This document shows, piece after piece, positions 1-5,624 of a DNA stretch of 21,261 nucleotides. The translations under genes were made by a program, and so were the position numbers. Under the pieces are notes generated by a model. The model ran no database searches. It saw nothing but the letters and a program-made list of their open reading frames with translations, and was not told where the DNA came from. The DNA comes from a virus. Within the stretch, counting starts at the first letter, position 1. Every line of letters begins with the position of its first letter. Location of the stretch: the IMG/VR virus record IMGVR_UViG_3300013102_000083, positions 1-21,261 of that record; one strand, 5' to 3'.

Positions 1-135
1 CGTTTCGCCAAGGCTTTAGCTAAATAATCTGAAAATCTGAAAATCTGAAACAAAACTGTCCTAAGTTATTGTTTTTAAAGACTTTTCTGTGATTCACGTT
101 TGTTTCAGATTATTCTAAGCCCTTGTTTTATAACG
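1..135. repeat. AT-rich island with tandem AATCTGAA units and an inverted partner
   Basis: This stretch is much richer in A and T than the rest of the window and has no convincing ORF. Three perfect head-to-tail copies of AATCTGAA occupy 26-33, 34-41 and 42-49. The last copy extends into AATCTGAAACAAA (42-54), whose exact reverse complement TTTGTTTCAGATT lies at 99-111, a 13-bp inverted repeat 44 bases apart. A looser direct repeat (CTAAG, a few bases, then TTGTTTT) recurs at 61-77 and 115-132. A TATAAC hexamer (129-134) resembles a -10 box but has no good -35 partner. The layout would suit a protein-binding or iteron-like site, or the boundary of a transcription unit. The function is not known. 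Confidence 0.5.
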
Positions 136-297
136 ACTTTCCCCAAAATCGGCGTCCCTTGGGATCACTCGACCTACACCGGGCCACCGGGCCACTAGGT
201 CCGTACGGTAGACTGGCCCTGCGTATGGTGTCCGGGCACTCAGCATCCGGGTCGCTCCTCGGCGGTCGCTTGGTCCCGGGCACCATGCGCTCTGGTC

Positions 298-314
298 TTG
301 GCATGATTCTTGCT
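298..314 (+). promoter_or_regulatory. Sigma-54 type -24/-12 promoter box, copy 1
   Basis: TTGGCATGATTCTTGCT matches the sigma-54 consensus YTGGCACG-N4-TTGCW except T for C in the -24 half, with the correct GG-to-GC spacing. The expected transcription start is near 325, upstream of the lysis and head genes. Use of such a box requires host RpoN and an AAA+ enhancer-binding activator. Confidence 0.55.
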
Positions 315-335
315 TAGGACCGGGCGCTCAGTGAC

Positions 336-352
336 TTGGCATGATCCTTGCA
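336..352 (+). promoter_or_regulatory. Sigma-54 type -24/-12 promoter box, copy 2
   Basis: TTGGCATGATCCTTGCA has the same single T-for-C departure from the consensus as copy 1 and the correct spacing between the GG and GC dinucleotides. It starts exactly 38 bases after copy 1. The expected transcription start is near 363. It is preceded by GTGAC (331-335), a half-site that recurs in the dyads downstream. Confidence 0.55.
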
Positions 353-365
353 TTGGACCATGCAA

Positions 366-450
366 TGACACAATCTGTCACAATCAGGCAGAGTGTGACG
401 TTCTTGGTCACTTGGCACGATCCTTGCAGAATGTGACGCGAAGGGTCACA
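366..450. promoter_or_regulatory. Cluster of three dyads around the third sigma-54 box
   Basis: Three inverted repeats lie within 85 bases: TGACA-N5-TGTCA at 366-380, GTGAC-N7-GTCAC at 395-411, and TGTGAC-N7-GTCACA at 432-450. The last two share the core GTGAC-N7-GTCAC and their cores start 38 bases apart. All use related TGAC/GTCA half-sites, as expected for binding sites of one dimeric regulator. The third covers the predicted start of transcription and could equally act as a small RNA hairpin. No regulator gene is in the window, so the protein is unknown. Confidence 0.45.
412..428 (+). promoter_or_regulatory. Sigma-54 type -24/-12 promoter box, copy 3 (full consensus)
   Basis: TTGGCACGATCCTTGCA matches every fixed position of the consensus YTGGCACG-N4-TTGCW with correct spacing, making it the best of the three boxes. 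The expected start is near 439, about 150 bases ahead of the muramidase start codon at 591. It is flanked by two GTGAC-N7-GTCAC dyads (395-411 and 433-449), so an activator or repressor could act right at this promoter. Confidence 0.65.
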
Positions 451-590
451 TGCCCCGGTTCTCAGGGCGCGGCGGGCGGTCCTTAATCCAGTACACGGAG
501 GAACTTTTCGGATAGTCAGTCAGCGCAGACCCACCGGGCCCTTGGAAGCGAGGATAACAAGGGAACCCACCACTCCACAGGAGCGAGAAG

Positions 591-1091
591 ATGTCCAGCT
601 TGTTTGACAACATCATCGCGAGGGTTCTCACCGCCGAGGGCGGCTACCTGAGCCCCCAAGAAGCTGCGAAGCAGGGAGACCCAGGAGGGGAGACGAATTG
701 GGGAATCAGCAAGCGGGCATATCCCGACCTGGATATCAAGAATCTCACGCGCGCGCAAGCGGTCGAGATATACCGCAACGATTACTGGAATCACATCGAC
801 GGCGACAACCTCCCTTCTGCCGTCGCGTTCGCCATGCTCGATGCCGCCATCAACTCGGGATGGACGAAATCGATCATGTGGCTCCAGAAGGCGGCGGGCG
901 TCGCAGACGATGGAAAATACGGTCCCATCTCCAAGGCAGCCGTGAAAAAGGCGGACGCAGCCGACCTCATGCTGGTCATAAGCGCCGAGCGCCTGGAATA
1001 CATGACCCGCCTGTCCAACTGGCAGACCAACTCGAGAGGCTGGGCCCGCAGGATCGCCCAGAATCTTCGCTACGGCGCGGAGGATAACTGA
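591..1091 (+). CDS. Endolysin, glycoside hydrolase 108-type N-acetylmuramidase
   Basis: This 166-residue protein is a phage lysozyme of the GH108 family, which cleaves peptidoglycan glycan strands. The catalytic glutamate is E16 in the family motif EGGY (16-19), followed by DPGGETNWGIS (30-40), which fits the family pattern DPGGxTxxGI. Residues about 92-160 fit the peptidoglycan-binding tail of the family, including SRGWARRI (148-155). No signal peptide is visible, so release to the periplasm needs a holin, and the next two genes are candidates. The start is supported by AGGAG at 579-583, seven bases before the ATG. The gene is first in the operon behind the sigma-54 array, and its stop codon overlaps the next gene's start by one base. 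Confidence 0.92.
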   Translation: MSSLFDNIIARVLTAEGGYLSPQEAAKQGDPGGETNWGISKRAYPDLDIKNLTRAQAVEIYRNDYWNHIDGDNLPSAVAFAMLDAAINSGWTKSIMWLQKAAGVADDGKYGPISKAAVKKADAADLMLVISAERLEYMTRLSNWQTNSRGWARRIAQNLRYGAEDN

Positions 1092-1504
1092 TGGCCGCCC
1101 CGGAAGTCGCCATTGCCTCCGTCGTCACTGCGTCGGCGGCCACTGTCGTCCCCAGCCTCTTCGGATTCGACTCCTACATCATCGCGTTCATCGGGGTGCC
1201 CTTCACGGTCGTGGGGATGGCAGCGGCAGGCAGCCTGATGAGCTTCGCGTTCGGAAGCCCGGAGCCCAAGCGCCTGAAGCTTTTGTTCACGGCGGGCGCA
1301 GCCACCCTGATCGGAGCGGCGGCGGTGACCGGCATCCCAGCCCTCCTTCACATCAACCAGATCGCGGAGCCAGCGCAGCCCGTGGCCGGATTCTTCTATG
1401 CACTATTCACCCGATGGGCCATGCCCGTATTCATCGACGTGTTGCCGATGTTGATCCGCCGGTGGTTGAACATTCCCGAGAAGAAGCCCGGAGACACGCC
1501 ATGA
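1091..1504 (+). CDS. Hydrophobic membrane protein, holin candidate
   Basis: This 137-residue protein has at least two clear membrane segments (about 29-50 and 64-86) and weaker hydrophobic stretches near 5-22 and 98-120. The C-terminal tail is short and charged (RRWLNIPEKKPGDTP). Size, hydrophobicity and position directly after the muramidase suit a holin, which would permeabilise the inner membrane for endolysin export, but I see no family-specific signature. The ATG at 1091 shares its A with the muramidase stop codon, so translation is probably coupled. The next gene overlaps its stop by four bases (ATGA). It could instead be a holin partner or antiholin to the following membrane protein. 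Confidence 0.65.
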   Translation: MAAPEVAIASVVTASAATVVPSLFGFDSYIIAFIGVPFTVVGMAAAGSLMSFAFGSPEPKRLKLLFTAGAATLIGAAAVTGIPALLHINQIAEPAQPVAGFFYALFTRWAMPVFIDVLPMLIRRWLNIPEKKPGDTP

Positions 1505-2136
1505 ATCACACGAACGCCCCCACCGACGACCGTCCGATCAAGCAGATGGTCTCGGAGAAAATCCAGCGCGCGAAGCTGCACTTCTGGCCCTTCGTGCTGA
1601 TGGTCTTCATGATCATGGTGTTCTACGTCGCCAGCGCCACGATCCCGCCCGGCTGGACCACCTTCTGGCTGAGCGCGGCGAGCCTTGCCGTCACGGCCAT
1701 CACGGCGCTGGCGCGGCTGAACGACCTCGGGTCGGAGTTCAGCAGCAAGCGGTGGCAGGTCCGCCGGTTCGGACTGATGGCGGTCGGCGCCGCTGCGATC
1801 GGACTGATGATGGAGCCGATAATCGTCTGGCTGAGCGGCCATCCGATGGTGGACTTCCCCACTTGGCGCGAGGTCATGCTCCGGTTCGGGTTCGCGCTCG
1901 TCTGGATCACCACGCCGCATATGCCTCCGTGGTGGAGGTACATCAGCGGTCAGTACAAGACGGCACGGCAGGCCTCCATCGCGGCCGCAGCGGCGGCGGG
2001 AGTGGTCGGGCTCGATCCGAAGGACGACGCGCCGGTGATGGTGCGGCCGATGCCGTATCGTGACCCCAAGGAACTACCGCCTGACGTGCCGGTCGAGCGG
2101 AGACACGGCGGCGACCGCCGCGAAATTGACCTCTGA
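1501..2136 (+). CDS. Multi-spanning membrane protein in the lysis block
   Basis: I place the start at the ATG of the ATGA overlap with the previous gene; an in-frame ATG exists at 1414 but would run 91 bases deep into that gene. The 211-residue product has about four hydrophobic segments (29-47, 53-72, 90-112 and 124-138), a basic loop between the second and third (SSKRWQVRR, 81-89), and a long charged, proline-containing tail (171-211) that is probably cytoplasmic. I do not recognise a named family. Position between the muramidase and the peptidase suggests a second holin-type or lysis-regulating protein. A role in superinfection exclusion is also possible. Confidence 0.6.
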   Translation: MNHTNAPTDDRPIKQMVSEKIQRAKLHFWPFVLMVFMIMVFYVASATIPPGWTTFWLSAASLAVTAITALARLNDLGSEFSSKRWQVRRFGLMAVGAAAIGLMMEPIIVWLSGHPMVDFPTWREVMLRFGFALVWITTPHMPPWWRYISGQYKTARQASIAAAAAAGVVGLDPKDDAPVMVRPMPYRDPKELPPDVPVERRHGGDRREIDL

Positions 2137-2146
2137 GGAGTAGAGC

Positions 2147-2959
2147 ATGAGCCTGCAACCGCGCAAGAACTTCGGCTGGATCCCGCAACTGCCCGATCAC
2201 CGGGACAAACTGCTGAAGACCATGATCCCGGCGGTGCCTGTCTATGAAGGACCGCCGCTGCTGGATCTGTCCATGGAGCATAAGTTCCACGTCATGGACC
2301 AAGGCAATCTGGGAACCTGCGTACTCCACGCCACGGCCAGCGCGTTGGAGTTCACCCACGCCTCGGTGACCAAGAAAACTCTCCGGCGCGAGCTTGACTT
2401 TCCGGTCAGTCGCCTGTTCCTCTACTACGAGGCCCGGAAGGCCATCGACACGCTCGGAGAAGACAGCGGCTGCAACATCCGCGACGCCATGCGCGTCCTC
2501 TACAACGTGGGCGGCCCGCGCGAGAGCGGGTGGAAGTACGACGAGAGCATGTTCACCGTCAAGCCACCGGCCGGGGCGTACCGGAGCGCGCCGTATCACA
2601 AGATCACGAGCTACCAGTCCGTCGGCGTCAACCTCGCCGAGATGCGAACGGCTCTGATCAACAAGATGCCAATCGTCATCGGCGTCAGCGTCTTCGATTC
2701 CTGGCCGATGGGGCTGGGCCAGCCGGTCGTTCCGATGCCGGGCAACTACGAGTCGATGATCGGCGGCCATGCCGTCCTGGTCGTGGGATACGATGACGTC
2801 CAGCGGCGCTTCAAGTTCCTGAACTCCTGGGGCGAGGAGTGGGGAATGGGCGGCTTCGGCTTCATTCCGTACGACTACGCGGCGGATCCCCGGTTCGGCG
2901 ATGACTATTGGGTCCTCACCGACACCGAGTACAAGGAGAACATGACGCCAAGCACCTGA
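2147..2959 (+). CDS. Papain-like C1 family cysteine peptidase
   Basis: The 270-residue protein has the full papain-type catalytic set: oxyanion Gln52 and nucleophile Cys58 in DQGNLGTC (51-58), His208 in GGHAV, and Asn226 in NSWGEEWG. The N-terminal GWIPQLPDHRD (10-20) resembles bacterial C1A peptidases without a long inhibitory propeptide. No signal peptide or membrane segment is visible, so it acts in the cytoplasm, is released at lysis, or is carried in the virion. GAGGAG immediately precedes the ATG at a usable distance. Peptidases of this family are uncommon in phage late operons. Substrate and role are unknown: head or tail protein processing, host takeover and degradation of cell-envelope proteins are all open. 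Confidence 0.88.
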   Translation: MSLQPRKNFGWIPQLPDHRDKLLKTMIPAVPVYEGPPLLDLSMEHKFHVMDQGNLGTCVLHATASALEFTHASVTKKTLRRELDFPVSRLFLYYEARKAIDTLGEDSGCNIRDAMRVLYNVGGPRESGWKYDESMFTVKPPAGAYRSAPYHKITSYQSVGVNLAEMRTALINKMPIVIGVSVFDSWPMGLGQPVVPMPGNYESMIGGHAVLVVGYDDVQRRFKFLNSWGEEWGMGGFGFIPYDYAADPRFGDDYWVLTDTEYKENMTPST

Positions 2960-3001
2960 ATACTGGCTGTGCTAGTATCGCGCCGCTGGAGCGCTTCCAG
3001 C
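2960..3001 (+). promoter_or_regulatory. Two hairpins and an extended -10-like site before the lipoprotein gene
   Basis: The first hairpin, ATACTGGC-TGT-GCTAGTAT (2960-2978), has eight pairs including one G-U. The second, GCTGGA-N5-TCCAGC (2985-3001), has six. Neither is followed by a T run, so a terminator is unlikely. TGCTAGTAT at 2970-2978 also resembles an extended -10 element (TGn plus TAGTAT), without a recognisable -35. The site may therefore be a small promoter or an RNA structure shielding the AGGAG at 3007-3011. Confidence 0.3.
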
Positions 3002-3018
3002 TGAAGAGGAGATACCAG

Positions 3019-3333
3019 ATGAAGATGATGTTGCTTGCTCTGGCCTTGGTCTTCGTGTCCGCCGGTCTCGGTGGCTGCCAGTCCATGGGCCTGAATACCG
3101 ACCTGCAGAAGATCGAGGCGTCCTGCGCCACCGCCACCGCGGCCGTTAACACGCTGACCGTCGCCGACAAGGCCGGGAAGCTGACCGACGCGCAGCGCAA
3201 GGACGTGCTGAAAGCGATCAACGTGACCACGCCGATCTGCACCCAGGAAACGCCGCCCACGCTCGACGCCGTCAAGGAGCAAGCCTTCCAGGCTGCGATC
3301 ACGGCACTGAGCAGCCTCGCTGCGAAGTACTGA
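3019..3333 (+). CDS. Small phage lipoprotein
   Basis: The start at 3019 is set by the AGGAG just upstream and by the signal sequence it exposes; an in-frame start at 2908 would lie inside the peptidase gene. The 104-residue product begins with a lipoprotein signal (MKMMLLALALVFVSAGLGGC) ending at lipobox LGGC, so Cys20 should be lipidated and the mature protein anchored in the cell envelope. Two further cysteines (36 and 74) could form a disulfide. The mature part looks helical and is not proline-rich, so it does not resemble a classic Rz1 outer-membrane spanin. Next to the lysis genes it may be a spanin substitute or a surface-exclusion lipoprotein. No specific family is recognised. Confidence 0.7.
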   Translation: MKMMLLALALVFVSAGLGGCQSMGLNTDLQKIEASCATATAAVNTLTVADKAGKLTDAQRKDVLKAINVTTPICTQETPPTLDAVKEQAFQAAITALSSLAAKY

Positions 3334-3369
3334 TCCCGGCGTCAAACCCCTCCGCTACCGAGAACGAAC

Positions 3370-3624
3370 ATGGCAAAGATCACCGCTGAACAGATCGAGG
3401 ACATCGCCAATCAGCTGGCGGACGTCGCCGCGATCTTCGATCCGGCCGACGCAGCCGCCATCAAGGCGTTGCTCCTGGTCGGCACGCAGCTGAACAAGGC
3501 GATCAACGACATCAAGAACCAGACGGACGCGAACGCGCAGGCCGTGTGGGACAATGTCCGGACGAACTACTCCGACGCCGTCTCGGCGTTCGAAGAGTCC
3601 GCCGCCTCCCACGCGGCCGAGTAA
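3370..3624 (+). CDS. Small helical phage protein of unknown function
   Basis: An 84-residue acidic, alanine-rich protein that looks almost entirely alpha-helical, with no signal peptide, membrane segment or metal-binding motif. Its pattern of alternating hydrophobic and charged residues (for example AAAIKALLLVGTQLNKAINDIKN, split here as AAAIKALLLVG and TQLNKAINDIKN) suggests a coiled coil or helical bundle. It sits between the lipoprotein and the small terminase with a 12-base gap before the latter. The upstream ribosome binding site is weak (GAGAACGAAC). It could be a small packaging or virion accessory protein. I cannot assign a function. Confidence 0.6.
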   Translation: MAKITAEQIEDIANQLADVAAIFDPADAAAIKALLLVGTQLNKAINDIKNQTDANAQAVWDNVRTNYSDAVSAFEESAASHAAE

Positions 3625-3636
3625 GGAAAAGGGGTC

Positions 3637-4113
3637 ATGGGCACGATCAGCAAACTGCCAGCCGGGAAAAATTCCAACGAAAAGACGTTGGACGAACGCT
3701 TCGTGGAAGAATACCTGATCGACCGTGACCCCGTTTCTGCTGCAATCCGGGTCGGTGTGCGTCGCCAGCAGCTTGAAAACCGCGTCCGGACTTGGATGTC
3801 GAACCCGGACGTCCTGCGAAAGATCCGCGAGGCGACCGATGGCGCGGATATCGACTCGATGATCACCCCGCAGCGCGTCATGGCGGGCTTCATCGAGGTC
3901 GCGTTTGACAAAACGGCTCCGGCGGCCAGCCGCAACGCGGCGCTGCGAGAGCTGGCGCAGTTCAAGAAGATGTATCCGGAGAAGGAAGACCCGGATAAGA
4001 ATCGCACCTACGCGCGGAATGTCATGTTCGTGCCCGCCGCCCCATCGCTTGAAGATTGGGAGAAGGCGGCGACCGCGCAGCAGGCCACCCTCCGCGAGGA
4101 CGTGCGCAAGTGA
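3637..4113 (+). CDS. Terminase small subunit
   Basis: The 158-residue protein is the likely DNA-recognition subunit of the packaging motor. Residues about 19-64 form a helix-turn-helix-like stretch (FVEEYLIDRDPVSAAIRVG, then a basic helix RRQQLENRVRTWMSNP) typical of phage small terminases, where the fold binds the packaging site and the C-terminal helices oligomerise and contact the large subunit. A GGAAAAGGGG stretch precedes the ATG. The gene's stop overlaps the GTG start of the large terminase (GTGA), the usual coupled pair. Family assignment rests on fold-like pattern and position more than on a strict motif. Confidence 0.8.
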   Translation: MGTISKLPAGKNSNEKTLDERFVEEYLIDRDPVSAAIRVGVRRQQLENRVRTWMSNPDVLRKIREATDGADIDSMITPQRVMAGFIEVAFDKTAPAASRNAALRELAQFKKMYPEKEDPDKNRTYARNVMFVPAAPSLEDWEKAATAQQATLREDVRK

Positions 4114-5615
4114 ACGCCGCCGTCGACGACTTCAACATCGTATGGTCCCCACTCAAGGGGTCCCAGGTGCTGGCGATCACGGCCCCGTGCAATCATATCG
4201 TCTTCGAAGGTACGCGCGGCCCCGGCAAGACCGACACGCAGCTGATGCGCTTCCGAAAGAACGTCGGGCTGGGCTACGGAAAATTCTGGCGCGGGATCAT
4301 TTTCGACCGGCAATACCGGAACTTGGACGATTTGATCAACAAGTCGTCCCGCTGGTTTGGTGAGTTTGACGATGGCGCGACGTTTTCCGGTGCAGGCGGT
4401 GGCGGACGCTGGCGCTGGCCCACCGGCGAGGAGCTTTTGTTCCGGCATATCAAGAAGCCCGGTGACTACTGGCTGTATCACGGGCACGAATATCCCTTCA
4501 TGGGGTGGAACGAGCTGACGAAGTACCCGACGTCGGAGCTCTACGACACCATGATGTCCTGTAATCGCTCATCCTTCCGCCCCGAGGACTACCCTCTCGA
4601 TGACGGATCGCTGCTGCCGCCCATCCCTCTCGAAGTTTTCAGCACGACGAATCCCTTTGGCCCCGGCCATAATTGGGTCAAGCGCCGCTTCATCGACGTA
4701 GCGAAGCCGGGTGAAGTGGTCCGGACGAAAATCAACGTGTTCAACCCGCGCACGCAGGAGCGCGAAGACATTGTCAAGACGCAAGTCCGCATCTTCGGCT
4801 CGTACAAAGAGAACGTTTACCTCGATCCCATGTACATCGCGGAGCTCGAGAGCATCCGAGATCAGAACAAGCGCCGCGCGTGGCTCTACGGCGATTGGGA
4901 TGTTATCTCCGGCGGTGCGTTCGATGATCTTTGGGATTCGGACATCCACGTCGTGCCTCGTTTCCGTGTCCCGAAGTCCTGGCACTTGGACCGCTCATTC
5001 GATTGGGGCTCGACGCATCCGTTCTGGGTTGGCTGGTGGGCGATGTCCAACGGCGAGTCGGTGACTCTCCAGGACGGTCGCAAGTTCCAGCCACCGGCCA
5101 ACTCACTGATCTTGTTCGATGAGTGGTACGGTACGAACGAGATCGGGAGCAACAAGGGCCTGATGATGGGCGCCAAGGACATTGCCAAGGGCATCGTCAA
5201 CCGCGAGCGCATCCTGAAAGAGAATCGGTACGTCTCGGGAACGATCTACGGCGGTCCGGCCGACAATCAAATCAGCAACGTGGTCGAGCGCAGTACGGAC
5301 ACCATCGAAAAGTTGATGGAAGACAACGGCGTGATCTGGTCGGAGGCCGACAAGTCCCACGGCAGCCGCAAGATCGGTCTGCAACTCTTCCGCGATCGCC
5401 TGGAGGCCTCGCTTCGTGGTGAGGGCCCCGGCATCTACTTCATGTCGCATTGCACGGCTGCGACGAGCTTGATCCCGGTACTGCCGCGCGACGAGGACGA
5501 CCAAGACGACGTGGACACCGACGCTGAGGACCATCCGTGGGATGGAACCCGTTATCGCGTCCTGTCCGGTGCGAAGCGGACCGCCCAGCACGTTCCCACC
5601 ATCCGTACACGCTAG
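4110..5615 (+). CDS. Terminase large subunit
   Basis: I choose GTG at 4110, which overlaps the small-subunit stop and has GAGGA upstream; an ATG at 4056 is in frame but lies inside the previous gene. The 501-residue protein is the ATPase and nuclease that packages DNA into the prohead. The Walker A motif is GTRGPGKT (34-41). The Walker B position is FMGWNE, with catalytic Glu135 and Asn in place of the more usual Asp before it. STTNP (178-182) fits the coupling motif. The C-terminal RuvC-like nuclease shows acidic residues in SFDWG (D298), LFDEW (E338), GPADNQ (D385) and the closing DHPWDGTRY (D474, D478). All parts look intact. Confidence 0.93.
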   Translation: MNAAVDDFNIVWSPLKGSQVLAITAPCNHIVFEGTRGPGKTDTQLMRFRKNVGLGYGKFWRGIIFDRQYRNLDDLINKSSRWFGEFDDGATFSGAGGGGRWRWPTGEELLFRHIKKPGDYWLYHGHEYPFMGWNELTKYPTSELYDTMMSCNRSSFRPEDYPLDDGSLLPPIPLEVFSTTNPFGPGHNWVKRRFIDVAKPGEVVRTKINVFNPRTQEREDIVKTQVRIFGSYKENVYLDPMYIAELESIRDQNKRRAWLYGDWDVISGGAFDDLWDSDIHVVPRFRVPKSWHLDRSFDWGSTHPFWVGWWAMSNGESVTLQDGRKFQPPANSLILFDEWYGTNEIGSNKGLMMGAKDIAKGIVNRERILKENRYVSGTIYGGPADNQISNVVERSTDTIEKLMEDNGVIWSEADKSHGSRKIGLQLFRDRLEASLRGEGPGIYFMSHCTAATSLIPVLPRDEDDQDDVDTDAEDHPWDGTRYRVLSGAKRTAQHVPTIRTR

Positions 5616-5624
5616 GAGTAAGCC

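Larger units (their letters stand above)
298..449 (+). repeat. Four-unit tandem array of 38-bp repeats
   Basis: Written in rows of 38 bases from 298, the sequence falls into four related units: 298-335, 336-373, 374-411 and 412-449. Units 1, 2 and 4 begin with TTGGCAYGATYCTTGC. Unit 3 is degenerate there (TCTGTCACAATCAGGCA) but shares GCAGARTGTGACG and a terminal GGTCAC with unit 4 in the same register, with 22 of 38 positions identical by eye. Units 1 and 2 share GGACC after the box. The -24/-12 boxes therefore start at 298, 336 and 412, which are 38 and 76 bases apart. This regular spacing indicates an array built by duplication, not chance promoter matches. Confidence 0.7.

Noticed and set aside
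123-317. 64-codon frame in the leader region
   Set aside because: It has no ribosome binding site, begins with a TTG, and runs into the first sigma-54 box; composition is unlike the confirmed genes.
495-503. GGAGGAAC, a strong ribosome-binding-like sequence
   Set aside because: No start codon lies at a usable distance downstream, so it is probably chance or a relic.
450-515. 21-codon frame MPRFSGRGGRSLIQYTEELFG just after the third sigma-54 box
   Set aside because: AAGGG upstream is a weak ribosome binding site and no other support exists; a leader peptide is possible but not shown.
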